Shown: positions 19,159 through 28,496, counted from the first letter of the stretch. The stretch is 47,137 bases of DNA from Pseudomonadota bacterium (GCA_021798575.1 JAJZGI010000011.1:1-47137), one strand, 5' to 3'. The notes: generated by a model not told the origin, from the letters alone. Translations and numbers: made by a program.

Positions 19159-20800
19159 CGCCCGTTGGCCCTGGCTTCTGGCCGCGCTGGCGGGCTACGC
19201 GCTGGTCTCCGTGCTGTGCATCGGCCACGGCGCGTCGCTCACCACCGGGCTGTTCGGCGCGGGGAGCGACCCGTCGCAGTTCGTCTGGTTCTTCTCCTGG
19301 TTTCCCTGGGCCATCGCGCATCACCACTCGCTGTTTTTCACGCATCTGATGTGGCAGCCGCTCGGCGTGCCGCTGCTCTGGGTCAGCTCCGTGCCGCTGG
19401 TCAGCCTCCTGCTCATGCCGCTCACCCATCTGCTGGGCCCGGTCGTGGTCTATAACCTGCTCATCCTGGCTGCACCCGTGGCGAGCGCCCTGTGCGCCTA
19501 TGCGCTGTGCCTCGCCGTCTGCCGCAACGGGGCCGCCGCCCTGCTGGGCGGCTATGTGTTCGGTTTTTCCTCCTATGAGATGGCCGCCGACCTCGCGACG
19601 CCCAATCTCAGCCTCACCTTTCTTCTGCCCTGCCTGGCATTGCTGGTCTGGCGGCGCGCGGCGGGTCAGAGCGGGCGCAAAGCCACCGTGCCGCTGGCGA
19701 CGCTCATGCTCGTCGCGCAGTTTTTCATCTCCATCGAAGTTTTCGCCACCACGCTCTTTTTCGGTTTTTTATCCTGGCTGCTGGCCTATGCACTGCTGGT
19801 GGCCACCAGACCGCGCCTGCGCGCCATGCTGGGGGATGCCGCACTGGCCTGCGTCCTCACCTTCCTTCTGCTCTCACCGTTTCTGGTCGAGATGGCGCGG
19901 CATCTCCACTACGTGAACCTGCCCGCCATCTGGCCCTATTATTTTGTCGCGGATCTCGCGAATTTCATCATCCCGACGCGCCTGACCCTGCCTGGTGGAA
20001 ATCTGGCATGGCCGGTCTCAAAACATTTTCCGGGTATTCTGCAGGAGCAGGGCACCTATATCGGCCTGCCTTTGTTGTTCATCCTGCTCGGCTTCGCGCG
20101 CGCGCGGCGCGGTGAAAAACCGGCGCGATTCCTGCTCGCGCTCTGGCTGCTCTTTGGCCTCGCCAGCCTGGGGCCACGGCTTTGGGCGGGCGGGCGTTTC
20201 ATCGGCATTCTGCTGCCCTGGTCGGCCTTTCTGCATCTGCCCTTCATCTCGCAGGGACTCCCCGTCCGCTTCGCGCTGTTCGTCTCGCTCGCCTCGGCGC
20301 TGATCCTGGCGCTCTGGGTCGCGGATGCGCGAAACCCGAAACTCCGCCTCGCGGCCGGACTGCTGGCCTGCCTCGCTTTGCTGCCCGCACCACATGCCTG
20401 GATGCCCTTGCCGGTCTCAAAATTTTTCGCACCCCATGAGGTGCAGGCCCAACTCGGCGCAAACGCCCGCCTGCTCGTGTTACCCTTCGGCCCCAACGGT
20501 GCCTCCACCTACTGGCAGGCGGAGAATCATTTTGGCTTCTCCGAGACCGGCGGCTATCTCGGCTTTCCACCGGCTGCCATGCAGCATTTCAAGGCCGTCG
20601 GCGCGCTGTTCGGCCATTATCAGGGGGCGGATTTCGTGGCCGAGCTGAAAAATCTTTGTCTGGCCACGCGCACGCAATATATCGTGGCAGGTCCCGGCAC
20701 CTCGGCTGCATTGTGGCGGGTGCTGGCCGCGCTGGGCTGGCCTGCGCGGCAGGTGGATGACGTGACCATCTTCACCGTTCCCGACACCAAGCATGGCTGA
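19151..20800 (+). CDS. Polytopic GT-C-like membrane protein, copy 1
   Basis: A 549-residue protein with about ten membrane segments and a soluble C-terminal part. Early in the sequence GAGSDPSQFVWFFSWFPWAI has the acidic loop position of GT-C glycosyltransferases, and the C-terminus carries TYWQAENHFGFSETGGYLGF. It is clearly paralogous to its neighbour at 20793, sharing HGASLT, GSDPS, WPWA and the WQAENHFGF block. The likely role is transfer of a sugar from a polyprenyl-phosphate donor made by the adjacent GT2. No catalytic activity is proven by the sequence. It overlaps both neighbours by 8 bp. Confidence 0.7.
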   Translation: MNNARWPWLLAALAGYALVSVLCIGHGASLTTGLFGAGSDPSQFVWFFSWFPWAIAHHHSLFFTHLMWQPLGVPLLWVSSVPLVSLLLMPLTHLLGPVVVYNLLILAAPVASALCAYALCLAVCRNGAAALLGGYVFGFSSYEMAADLATPNLSLTFLLPCLALLVWRRAAGQSGRKATVPLATLMLVAQFFISIEVFATTLFFGFLSWLLAYALLVATRPRLRAMLGDAALACVLTFLLLSPFLVEMARHLHYVNLPAIWPYYFVADLANFIIPTRLTLPGGNLAWPVSKHFPGILQEQGTYIGLPLLFILLGFARARRGEKPARFLLALWLLFGLASLGPRLWAGGRFIGILLPWSAFLHLPFISQGLPVRFALFVSLASALILALWVADARNPKLRLAAGLLACLALLPAPHAWMPLPVSKFFAPHEVQAQLGANARLLVLPFGPNGASTYWQAENHFGFSETGGYLGFPPAAMQHFKAVGALFGHYQGADFVAELKNLCLATRTQYIVAGPGTSAALWRVLAALGWPARQVDDVTIFTVPDTKHG

Positions 20801-22421
20801 GCGCCGCAACCTCTGGCAATGGCATCTGGTCTCTCTGGCGCTTTACGCCCTGGAATCCTGGTGGTTTCTCGACCATGGCGCCAGCCTCACCGGGCATGTC
20901 CTGGGCTCGGGCTCAGACCCTTCGCTCATCATGTGGTTCCTCGCCTGGTGGCCCTGGGCGGTGGCGCATCACGCGGTCGCGCTGCACACCCATCTGCTCT
21001 GGCAGCCCGCCGGGTTGAACCTCGCCTGGACCACCTGCGTGCCCCTGCTCGCGCTGCTGGGTCTGCCCGCCACGCTGCTCAGCGGCCCCATTCTTTCCTT
21101 CAACCTGCTCACCCTGGCCGCACCCGCGCTGGCCGCCTATGGCGCGTTTCTGCTGTGCCTGGAGCTGTTCGCCACGCCGGTAGCGGCCATCATCGGCGGC
21201 TGGCTGTTCGGCTTTTCGCCTTATGAATCCGCGCAGAGTTTCGACCATCTGAACCTGGATTTCACTTTGCTCATTCCGCTCATGCTGCTGGTGGTCGTGC
21301 GGCGGCTGCGGGGCAAAAGCAGCCGGACGCACACCGCACTCTGGCTGGCCGTTCTGCTGGCGGGCGAGTTCTATATCTCCGATGAGATCCTGGCGACGCT
21401 GGTCACGTTCAGCGCGCTGGCGCTCATCCTGGGCTTCGCGCTGCTGCCCGGCTGGCGCGCTCGCCTGCGCAGGCTGGCGGTTGATCTCTCACTCAGCGCC
21501 CCGCTGGCCCTGCTGCTCATCTCCCCGCTGCTCATCCCCATGCTCACCGGCAGGTTCGATGTCGCGCACCCCGCCAGGTGGCCGTTTATTTTCTCGACCG
21601 ATCTGCTGAACTTCATCCTGCCCACACCGGCCACTTCGTTCTTTGGCGCAGATCGGCATTTCACCGGCGGGTTCGATGAACAGACGGGCTATCTCGGCCT
21701 GCCCGCCATCGTCATCCTGCTGCTCGCAGCGTATGAATTCCGGCGGAATCCGCCCTATCGGCTGGCTTTCATCCTGCTTGGCCTGGTGCTGCTGGCCAGC
21801 CTGGGGCCGGTTCTGCATATCGGCGGCCATGTCACCAACATTGTGCTGCCCTGGGCGCTGCTGCTGCACCTGCCGCTGCTGGGCAACGCCCTGCCAGCCC
21901 GCTGCATGCTATACGCGGCACTGCTGGCCGCCATCCTCGTCGCCGGCTGGGTTTCCGCAGCACCCACGCGCCTGCGTGTGCTGGCGGCGCTGCTGGCCTG
22001 CGCCTCCCTGCTGCCAGCACCCCACCCGGTCGCCACATCTCCAGCCTCGCCGTTCTTCGCGCCAGGCCGGTTGGAGGCCACGCTCGGAGCGCATCCACGC
22101 CTCCTCATCCTGCCCTTTGGCATCAACGGGCCATCCTCATACTGGCAGGCGGAGAATCATTTCGGCTTCACCCAGGTTGGCGGCTATCTCGGCTTCCCGC
22201 CGGTTGAAATGCAGAAATACCCCGCCGTGCCCCAGATGTTCTTCACCAAATTTACATCGCATTTCCCCGCGGACCTCGCGAAATTCGCCCACGCCACCGG
22301 CACGCAATATGTCATCGCCGGGCCCGGCACCCCACCCGGCGAATGGGCAGCGCTGCGAACCCTTGACTGGGTGCCCAAAAAAATTGACGACATCACAATG
22401 TTCACCGTCCCATCCGCATGA
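20793..22421 (+). CDS. Polytopic GT-C-like membrane protein, copy 2
   Basis: A 542-residue paralogue of the preceding gene, the product of a tandem duplication. Shared landmarks are HGASLTGHVLGSGSDPS near the N-terminus, WWPWAVAHH, THLLWQPAG, and SSYWQAENHFGFTQVGGYLGF near the C-terminus. Both end in a similar DDVTIFTVP/DDITMFTVP motif. Divergence in the loops suggests different acceptors or sugars. It overlaps the GT2 gene by 4 bp, so synthesis of a lipid-linked sugar and its transfer are probably coupled. Confidence 0.7.
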   Translation: MAERRNLWQWHLVSLALYALESWWFLDHGASLTGHVLGSGSDPSLIMWFLAWWPWAVAHHAVALHTHLLWQPAGLNLAWTTCVPLLALLGLPATLLSGPILSFNLLTLAAPALAAYGAFLLCLELFATPVAAIIGGWLFGFSPYESAQSFDHLNLDFTLLIPLMLLVVVRRLRGKSSRTHTALWLAVLLAGEFYISDEILATLVTFSALALILGFALLPGWRARLRRLAVDLSLSAPLALLLISPLLIPMLTGRFDVAHPARWPFIFSTDLLNFILPTPATSFFGADRHFTGGFDEQTGYLGLPAIVILLLAAYEFRRNPPYRLAFILLGLVLLASLGPVLHIGGHVTNIVLPWALLLHLPLLGNALPARCMLYAALLAAILVAGWVSAAPTRLRVLAALLACASLLPAPHPVATSPASPFFAPGRLEATLGAHPRLLILPFGINGPSSYWQAENHFGFTQVGGYLGFPPVEMQKYPAVPQMFFTKFTSHFPADLAKFAHATGTQYVIAGPGTPPGEWAALRTLDWVPKKIDDITMFTVPSA

Positions 22422-23356
22422 GCCGCCTGCTCTCCCTCATCGTCCCGTTCTACAACGAGGCCGAGGCGATCGACCGGTTCTGCGAGGCGGTTCTGCCCGT
22501 GCTGGACCAAATCCCCGGCACGCGATGGGAGATCATCTGCGTGGATGACGGCAGCACGGATACCACCCTGCTGCACCTCATCGCGCTCAGCCAGCGGGAC
22601 CCGCGCTTTTGCATCATCGAGTTCTCCCGCAATTTCGGCAAGGAGGCAGCCCTCACCGCCGGGATCAACGCGGCGCGCGGCGACGCGCTCATCCCCATCG
22701 ACGCCGACCTGCAAGACCCACCGGCGCTCATCGCCGACATGGTCGCGGCTTGGCAACAGGGCGCGGAGGTCGTGCTGGCCCGCCGGACCGATCGCGCCAG
22801 CGACGGCGTGCTCAAGCGCCAGAGCGCCGCCTGGTTCTACCGGCTGCACAACCGCGTTTCAAAGACCAAGATCCCGGAAAACGTCGGGGATTTCCGCCTC
22901 ATGGACCGCTGCGTGGCCGACGCGCTGAAGCAACTGCCCGAGCGCCAGCGTTTCATGAAAGGCCTGTTCGCCTGGGTCGGCTTCCGCACCGTCACGCTGG
23001 ACTACGCGCGCGCGCCCCGTGCCGCCGGTGCCACCAAATTCTCCGGTCTGGCGCTGTGGAACTTCGCGCTGGAGGGCATCACCAGCTTCTCCACCCTGCC
23101 GCTGAAAATATGGACCTATCTCGGCGCGGTCGGCGCGCTGGGGAGCATGCTCTACGCGCTGTTCATCATCCTGCGCACGCTGCTGTCGGGCTCTGTCGTG
23201 CCGGGCTACGCCTCCACCTTCGTCGCGGTGCTGTTCTTCGGCAGCGTCCAGCTCATGAGCATCGGTCTGCTGGGGGAATATATCGGGCGCATCTACCTCG
23301 AGACCAAACAGCGCCCCACCTACCTCATTCGCAAAATCCATGGCGATGTTGGATAA
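22418..23356 (+). CDS. GT2 polyprenyl-phosphate glycosyltransferase (GtrB/DPM1-like)
   Basis: A 312-residue family 2 glycosyltransferase. The GT-A domain has VPFYNEAE at 9-16, VDDGSTD at 42-48, FSRNFGKEAAL at 69-79 and DADLQDPP at 95-102 (metal and nucleotide-sugar binding). Two transmembrane helices follow (about 232-255 and 267-290). This layout fits enzymes that transfer a hexose from a nucleotide sugar to undecaprenyl phosphate at the cytoplasmic face. It would supply the donor for the GT-C-like proteins encoded directly upstream. Confidence 0.87.
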   Translation: MSRLLSLIVPFYNEAEAIDRFCEAVLPVLDQIPGTRWEIICVDDGSTDTTLLHLIALSQRDPRFCIIEFSRNFGKEAALTAGINAARGDALIPIDADLQDPPALIADMVAAWQQGAEVVLARRTDRASDGVLKRQSAAWFYRLHNRVSKTKIPENVGDFRLMDRCVADALKQLPERQRFMKGLFAWVGFRTVTLDYARAPRAAGATKFSGLALWNFALEGITSFSTLPLKIWTYLGAVGALGSMLYALFIILRTLLSGSVVPGYASTFVAVLFFGSVQLMSIGLLGEYIGRIYLETKQRPTYLIRKIHGDVG

Positions 23357-23399
23357 ACCGGCATCCGGCTCTAGAATGAAAATCTTCAGGGGAAGATAG

Positions 23400-24230
23400 A
23401 TGCGGGTCAGCGTTATCCAGATGTCACCGGGGGCGGACAAGGGCGCCAACATCGCCCAGGCCCGCAGCCTGGTCGAGGCGGCGTTGGCGTCTGAGAGACC
23501 AGACCTCATCGCGCTGCCGGAGATGTGGACCTGCCTGGGGGGCGAGCGCGCGGGGAAGATCAACGCGGGCGAGCCATTGCCCAACCCGGGTGAGGCAGGC
23601 GGCGAGGCCTATGAGTTTCTGCGCGGAATAGCGGTAGCGCACGGCATCCATATCCACGGCGGCTCCATCGGCGAGCGCGCCGGAGACAAATTATTCAACA
23701 CCAGCCTGGTGTTCAGCCCGGTTGGGGTGGAGCTCGCGCGCTATCGCAAAATCCATCTGTTCGATATCACGACGCCGGATGGCCAGGGCTACCGCGAGAG
23801 CGCGCTCTATGGCGGCGGGGATGAGGTCGTCACCTGCCATATCGGCGGCACCCATGTCGGCCTCGCCATCTGTTACGACCTCCGTTTTTCGGAACTCTTC
23901 CTGGCGCTGCAACGCCGGCATGTGGACCTCATCATCCTGCCCGCCGCCTTCACGCTGGCCACCGGCCGGGACCATTGGGAGGTTCTGCTGCGCGCCCGGG
24001 CGATCGAGACGCAGACCTGGTTCGCCGCCCCGGCCTGCTGCGGCACACATCTTGAGGGCAAGGGCGAGCCCCGCCAGACCTATGGCCATTCCATGATCAT
24101 CGACCCCTGGGGCCAGGTCGTCGCCTGCGCCTCGGATGGCCCCGGCTGGGCCACCGCCCGGCTGGATAAGGCGCTCACCGCCCGCCTGCGTGCCAACATG
24201 CCGGTGCTGGAGCACCGCAGGCTCGCATGA
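23400..24230 (+). CDS. Carbon-nitrogen hydrolase (Nit2/omega-amidase-like)
   Basis: A 276-residue nitrilase-superfamily enzyme with Glu41 in [13 protein letters not shown], Lys117 in [10 protein letters not shown] and Cys158 in [12 protein letters not shown]. The FDI following the catalytic Lys, the [19 protein letters not shown] block and YDLRFSELF resemble Nit1/Nit2-type amidases that act on 2-oxoglutaramate or deaminated glutathione; the substrate assignment is inference. AGGGGAAG precedes the ATG. It overlaps nadK by 4 bp. It is only a distant paralogue of the hydrolase at 639. Confidence 0.85.
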   Translation: MRVSVIQMSPGADKGANIAQARSLVEAALASERPDLIALPEMWTCLGGERAGKINAGEPLPNPGEAGGEAYEFLRGIAVAHGIHIHGGSIGERAGDKLFNTSLVFSPVGVELARYRKIHLFDITTPDGQGYRESALYGGGDEVVTCHIGGTHVGLAICYDLRFSELFLALQRRHVDLIILPAAFTLATGRDHWEVLLRARAIETQTWFAAPACCGTHLEGKGEPRQTYGHSMIIDPWGQVVACASDGPGWATARLDKALTARLRANMPVLEHRRLA

Positions 24231-24985
24231 ATATCTGCTTCGTCACGGCGCGAACGGAATTTGCCGAGGCTGCCCGGGCGCGGCTCGTGAACCTGTACGG
24301 GGACTGCGAGGTCCGGGATGCGGTGGTCGTCGTCGCCCTGGGCGGCGACGGGCTGATGCTGGAATCCCTGCACAAGGTACTGGGCTCAGACCTTCCCGTC
24401 TACGGCATGAACTGCGGCTCCGTCGGCTTCATGATGAACGAGTTCGCCGAGGCCGATTTGCCCGCCCGCATCGCCGCCGCGCACCCCAGCATCTTCCACC
24501 CGCTGCGCATGCACGCTGTCACGGCGGCCGGCGTGGTGGAGGAGGCGATGGCGATCAACGAGGTCTCGCTGCTGCGCCAGCTCCGCCAGGCCGCAAAAAT
24601 CCGCATCACGGTCGATCACCGCGAGCGTCTGGCGGAGCTGATCTGCGATGGCGTGCTGATCGCGACGCCCGCCGGCTCCTCGGCCTATAATCTCTCCGCG
24701 CACGGGCCGATCGTCCCGCTGGGCGCCAATCTGCTCCCGCTCACCCCCATCTCGGCCTTCCGCCCGCGGCGCTGGCGCGGCGCGCTGCTGCCCGCCAGCG
24801 CGGAGGTGCTGTTCGAGGTGCTGGAGCCGGAAAAACGCCCCGTCGCCGCCGTGGCCGATTTCACCGAGGTGCGCAACGTCGTCTCGGTCGCGGTGAGCGA
24901 GGACCGCAGCATCGGCGCCACCGTCCTGTTCGACCCCGACCGGCTGCTGAGCGAGCGCGTCATCACCGAGCAGTTCACGGTATAG
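24227..24985 (+). CDS. nadK: NAD kinase
   Basis: A 252-residue NAD kinase that phosphorylates NAD to NADP. The diagnostic GGDG at 39-42 (catalytic Asp41), the NE pair at 111-112 and [17 protein letters not shown] from 146 are all present. It is short, without the N-terminal extension of some homologues, as is usual in alphaproteobacteria. It is coupled to the upstream hydrolase by ATGA. The pigment operon begins after a ~120-bp gap, so nadK probably belongs to the upstream transcript. Confidence 0.95.
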   Translation: MNICFVTARTEFAEAARARLVNLYGDCEVRDAVVVVALGGDGLMLESLHKVLGSDLPVYGMNCGSVGFMMNEFAEADLPARIAAAHPSIFHPLRMHAVTAAGVVEEAMAINEVSLLRQLRQAAKIRITVDHRERLAELICDGVLIATPAGSSAYNLSAHGPIVPLGANLLPLTPISAFRPRRWRGALLPASAEVLFEVLEPEKRPVAAVADFTEVRNVVSVAVSEDRSIGATVLFDPDRLLSERVITEQFTV

Positions 24986-25043
24986 ATTGCTACTGATTGA
25001 AACTCCATCCTACCTGCTCATATCCAAATCTGAGACAGGTCAG

Positions 25044-25070
25044 GTCCCCGTTTTCTTGCAAACGAGGGAC
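25044..25070. repeat. Small inverted repeat between nadK and the pigment operon
   Basis: GTCCCCGTTT (25044-25053) pairs with AAACGAGGGAC (25060-25070) with a one-base bulge around a 6-nt loop. No U-tract follows on the plus strand. It may help end the nadK transcript or fold in the leader of the ACP operon. Confidence 0.4.
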
Positions 25071-25108
25071 AAGTCAGTAAATTGTTCAAAATATTGGAAG
25101 GACGAAGC

Positions 25109-25180
25109 GTGAAAGCCTCTGCTGCTGCCGTTCTGGAGTTCACGACGCCATCTGCCCCACGCATGAAGGTGCCCGCGTGA
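25109..25180 (+). CDS. Possible 23-residue leader peptide ahead of the ACP gene
   Basis: A GTG at 25109 follows GGAAGGA at 25096-25102 with good spacing and opens a frame of 24 codons that ends at 25178-25180. Its TGA overlaps the GTG start of the ACP gene (GTGA), the same coupling used throughout the operon. The product would be Ala/Pro-rich with no recognisable domain. The ACP start itself lacks a good ribosome-binding site, which makes re-initiation from this small ORF plausible. It could instead be the 3' remnant of a lost gene or pure chance. Confidence 0.35.
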   Translation: MKASAAAVLEFTTPSAPRMKVPA

Positions 25181-25455
25181 CCACCGACGCCACGACCCAG
25201 ACCCAGCCTGAGGCCGAGCTGGCGCAGCTCATCGTCGAGACGCTGAACCTCGACCAGTCCCCGGCGGGGATCAACCCGGAGGCGCCACTCTACGGCGAGG
25301 GGCTGGGTCTGGATTCGATCGACATGCTGGAGATCGCGCTCGCGGTATCGCAGCGCTTTGCCGTCAACCTGCGGGCGGACCAGGAGGACAACGCCGAAAT
25401 CTTCAAATCCCTGCGCGCCTTGAACGCATATATCCAGGCGCATCGCGAGCCATAA
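25177..25455 (+). CDS. Acyl carrier protein of the aryl-polyene operon
   Basis: A 92-residue ACP. The phosphopantetheine attachment serine is Ser47 in GLGLDSIDMLEIA. It should carry the aryl starter and the growing polyene. APE systems I know of usually encode two ACPs; only one is visible here. The start is a GTG at 25177, overlapping a possible leader peptide. It is the first recognisable gene of a run of twelve contiguous or overlapping plus-strand genes reaching 35744. Confidence 0.92.
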   Translation: MTTDATTQTQPEAELAQLIVETLNLDQSPAGINPEAPLYGEGLGLDSIDMLEIALAVSQRFAVNLRADQEDNAEIFKSLRALNAYIQAHREP

Positions 25456-26016
25456 ATGCGGCCCGCCCGTTCCCCGCTCTGGGCACTCCTGCCGATCATC
25501 ATCGTGCCAGTCTTCTTTCACGTCATGATCCTGGCGCTGCGCCATGTCCGCCTCAGCCTGCATCCCGGCATTCCGGGCATGTTCAAGCTCGGCTTCGTCA
25601 CCATCTCGGCGCTCACCCATTGGAGCATCTACACCAGCCTGCTCGCCTGCTTCGCCCTCACGCTGCGGCCAGGCCATGAGCCGCTCATCACCACCATGGC
25701 GCGCCGGATGAACGGCGAACCCTCGGGCGAGCTGGCTCGCTACACCCGCCGGGTCACCATCGCCTGGTCCCTGTTCTTCGCAACACAGCTCTGCCTGTCG
25801 GTTCTGCTGTTCTGCTTCGCGCCGCTCACGGTCTGGTCGTTTTTCGTCAATATACTGGACATCCCGCTGGTCGCCATGATGTTCGCCGCGGAATATGCGG
25901 TGCGGCTGCGCTGCCTGAATGACCCTCCCCGGCACTCGTTCGCCATGATCTTTGAGATGATGACGGAGGCCGCCTCAGCCCGGCATAAGCGGGTCATGAC
26001 AGAACCGGAGCGCTGA
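25456..26016 (+). CDS. COG4648-like inner-membrane protein of the aryl-polyene operon
   Basis: A 186-residue membrane protein with four to five hydrophobic segments (about 8-27, 44-70, 95-117, 122-142). It resembles the small COG4648-type membrane proteins found beside the ACP and ligase genes in aryl-polyene clusters. Function is unknown; location suggests a membrane scaffold for the biosynthetic complex. It starts immediately after the ACP stop and ends 4 bases before the ligase start. Confidence 0.7.
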   Translation: MRPARSPLWALLPIIIVPVFFHVMILALRHVRLSLHPGIPGMFKLGFVTISALTHWSIYTSLLACFALTLRPGHEPLITTMARRMNGEPSGELARYTRRVTIAWSLFFATQLCLSVLLFCFAPLTVWSFFVNILDIPLVAMMFAAEYAVRLRCLNDPPRHSFAMIFEMMTEAASARHKRVMTEPER

Positions 26017-26020
26017 TGCC

Positions 26021-27313
26021 ATGACCAACCGCCGCGTGGCCACGCAGATGGGCCAGCCGGTTCAGGCGCCGGAGTTCTGGCGCGACGCTATGGCCCTGGC
26101 CGCCCGGCTGCCCGGCCACGCCCATGTCGTCAACCTCTGCACCCATCGCTACCGCTTCATGGTCGGGCTGGCCGCTGCACTCGTCCGCCGCCAGCTCACC
26201 CTGCTGCCGATGGCCAATGTCCCGGGTGACCTCGCCGCCCTGGCGCAGGACTACCCAAACCTCTACGCGCTGACGGACGGCGCGGAGCCAGGCCTGCCGT
26301 CCATGGCCTATCCGGATGATCTCAAAGGTCCGCTCCCATCCTCAAACCCCCTGCCGTCGGATGACCAGCCAGCGGTCGTCCTGTTCACCTCGGGCTCCAC
26401 CGGGCGGCCGAAACCGGCGCAAAAATCCTGGTCCACGCTCCGCCACAGTGTGCAGGCGGCGGGCGTGCGGCTCGGCATCGCCGAGTTCAGCAGCGCCACG
26501 ATCATCGGCACGGTGCCGCACCACCATAGCTACGGGCTGGAATCGGTCATCCTGCTCGGGCTGTTGCACGGTATCACCATCGATACCGGCTGGCCGCTCT
26601 ACCCGGCGGACATCCGCTCCGCCCTGGCCCGGGCAATGGGCCCGCGCATTCTGGTCACCACCCCCCTGCATCTGCGCGCCCTCCTGGCGGAACCGCAGGA
26701 CATGCCCAGGGCCGACCTCATCCTCTCGGCGACCGCCCCCCTGTCGCCCGAGCTCGCGGCGCAGGCGGAGGTCAGCTTCGGCGCGCGGCTGATCGAGATC
26801 TACGGCTGTACCGAGGCCGGGCAGATCGCCACCCGGCGCACGGCGCGCGAGCGCCAATGGCACTGCCTGGACGGCGTTGCTTTGCACCTGGACGAAGCCG
26901 GCACATGGGCCAGCGGCCCGGCGGTCGCGGGCCCAAAAACATTGCTGCACGACTCCATCGAGCTCACCGGCCCCGCGACATTCCACCTCGGCGAGCGGAC
27001 GGTCGACATGATCGATATCGCGGGCAAGCGGAACTCGCTCGCCTACCTCAACCACCAGCTCCTTGGCATCCCAGGCGTCGAGGACGGTGTATTCGTCATG
27101 GGGCAGGCGGGCCGCAATGTGGCGCGGCTGGCCGCGCTGGCGGTCGCACCTGGGCTCAGCTCGGCGCAAATCATGGCGGCGCTGCGGGAGCGGATCGACG
27201 CGGCGTTCCTGCCCCGCCCCCTGGTCTTGGTAAATCAACTGCCACGGAACATATTGGGTAAATTATCGCGGGAAGAATTGCTGCGGCTTATACCAACCGC
27301 GGAGATCCGGTGA
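26021..27313 (+). CDS. Acyl/aryl-ACP ligase (ANL adenylation enzyme, ApeH/XanA2-like)
   Basis: A 430-residue adenylate-forming enzyme, shorter than typical acyl-CoA synthetases. The phosphate-binding loop LFTSGSTGRPKPAQKS is at 121-136, the adenine-binding EIYGCTEAGQ lies in the middle, and the catalytic C-terminal lysine is Lys414 in NILGKLSRE. By analogy with XanA2/ApeH it should activate 3- or 4-hydroxybenzoate as an acyl-AMP and load it onto the ACP encoded upstream. The chorismatase at 41125 is the probable source of that acid. Substrate specificity is inferred from context. Confidence 0.85.
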   Translation: MTNRRVATQMGQPVQAPEFWRDAMALAARLPGHAHVVNLCTHRYRFMVGLAAALVRRQLTLLPMANVPGDLAALAQDYPNLYALTDGAEPGLPSMAYPDDLKGPLPSSNPLPSDDQPAVVLFTSGSTGRPKPAQKSWSTLRHSVQAAGVRLGIAEFSSATIIGTVPHHHSYGLESVILLGLLHGITIDTGWPLYPADIRSALARAMGPRILVTTPLHLRALLAEPQDMPRADLILSATAPLSPELAAQAEVSFGARLIEIYGCTEAGQIATRRTARERQWHCLDGVALHLDEAGTWASGPAVAGPKTLLHDSIELTGPATFHLGERTVDMIDIAGKRNSLAYLNHQLLGIPGVEDGVFVMGQAGRNVARLAALAVAPGLSSAQIMAALRERIDAAFLPRPLVLVNQLPRNILGKLSREELLRLIPTAEIR

Positions 27314-27603
27314 TGTGGCACACACGGGAGGTTTTTATCCCCACAAATCACGCCTGCGCCGCCGGGCACTTCCCGGATAACCCCGTCGTGCCGGGCGCGC
27401 TGCTGCTGGATTCGGTATTGGCTTCCATCACCGGGGTGCAGGGTGAGGTCACCCTCCGTACCGTAAAATTCCTCCACATCGTCCGCTATGGCACGGTGCT
27501 ACAGCTGCGCTGGCAGAACACCGGCGGGCAGTGCAGTTTTGAATGCCACGCGCCGGGCGATGGTCTGGTAATGTCGGGCAGGCTCCAAGCGGTGAGCCCA
27601 TGA
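27313..27603 (+). CDS. Hotdog-fold 3-hydroxyacyl-ACP dehydratase (ApeI-like)
   Basis: A 96-residue single hotdog domain. HACAAGHFPDNPVVPGALLLDSV holds the FabZ-like catalytic His in GHFPDNPVVPG. It should remove water from the 3-hydroxyacyl-ACP intermediate to create each conjugated double bond. Aryl-polyene systems use two such dehydratases; the second is at 34591. The ATG at 27313 overlaps the ligase stop (TGATG); a GTG directly before it is an alternative. It overlaps the acyltransferase by 4 bp. Confidence 0.82.
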   Translation: MWHTREVFIPTNHACAAGHFPDNPVVPGALLLDSVLASITGVQGEVTLRTVKFLHIVRYGTVLQLRWQNTGGQCSFECHAPGDGLVMSGRLQAVSP

Positions 27604-28496
27604 CCGCCTCCCGCGCGCAGGAGTGGGTCACGCGCGCCGAGCGCGGCTCCCTGCCGCTCATCCGGCTGGGCGTGTGGACAACGCGCATCCTGGGGCGGCG
27701 CGTGGCGCGGCTGCTGCTCTACCCGCTCTGCCTCTATTTCCTGGCCTCGTCACCCTCGGCGCTACGCCATTCGGGGGCCTATCTGCGCCGCGTCCTGGGT
27801 CGCAGGCCGCGCCTCAAGGATTATTTCCGGCATTTTTTAACCTTCGCCCGCTGCCTGCTGGACCGGGTGTTTCTGCTCGGCGAGCAGACGGATGCTTTCG
27901 AGATCACCGTGCACGGCGAGGAGATTCTGCACGATATCGAGCAGCAGGGCGGCGGCTGCCTCCTGTTCGGCGCGCATTTCGGCAGTTTCGAGGTGGCGCG
28001 GGCGGTCGGCCGCCGCCGTGGGGACCTGCCGATCAGCTTGCTGATGTACGAGGAGAATGCGCAAAAAATCCGCGCCGCGCTGGCGGCGATCAATCCGCGC
28101 CTCGCCGCCGAGGTCATCGGCCTGGGGCGGCTGGATTCGCTCATCCTGGTGGCGGAGCGCCTGCAACGCGGGCATTTCATCGGCGTGCTGGCGGATCGCA
28201 ATGTCGCGGGCACCGATCTGGTCCGCTACGATTTCCTGGGCAAACCGGCGGCGTTCCCGCAGGGGCCATTCCGCATGGCCATGCTGCTGCGCCGCCCGCT
28301 GGTGATGATGGTGGGGGTCTATCGTGGCGGTCGCCGCTACGAGGTACATTTCGAGCTTCTGGCGGAGCCCATGGCGCGTCCGCAGGATGGCCAGGCCTGG
28401 ATCGACGACGCGATGCGGGCCTACGCCGCGCGGCTGGAGCACTATTGCCGCGCGGCGCCTTACAACTGGTTTAATTTCTATGATTTCTGGGCCTGA
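27600..28496 (+). CDS. LpxL/HtrB-like acyltransferase of the aryl-polyene operon
   Basis: A 298-residue lysophospholipid/lipid A acyltransferase family protein. The HxxxxE motif is His126-Glu131 in GAHFGSFE, and DRNVAGTD plus FPQGPFRMAML follow as in the family. A hydrophobic N-terminal stretch (about 36-52) would hold it at the cytoplasmic face of the inner membrane. In aryl-polyene clusters such enzymes are thought to attach the polyene or an accompanying acyl chain to a lipid or sugar carrier. It overlaps the LolA-like gene by 17 bp. Confidence 0.85.
   Translation: MTASRAQEWVTRAERGSLPLIRLGVWTTRILGRRVARLLLYPLCLYFLASSPSALRHSGAYLRRVLGRRPRLKDYFRHFLTFARCLLDRVFLLGEQTDAFEITVHGEEILHDIEQQGGGCLLFGAHFGSFEVARAVGRRRGDLPISLLMYEENAQKIRAALAAINPRLAAEVIGLGRLDSLILVAERLQRGHFIGVLADRNVAGTDLVRYDFLGKPAAFPQGPFRMAMLLRRPLVMMVGVYRGGRRYEVHFELLAEPMARPQDGQAWIDDAMRAYAARLEHYCRAAPYNWFNFYDFWA

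Noticed and set aside
25018-25935. A 305-codon minus-strand open frame opposite the ACP and COG4648-like genes
   Set aside because: Arg/Gln/Asp-rich shadow composition; the plus-strand genes have recognisable domains and coupled starts.
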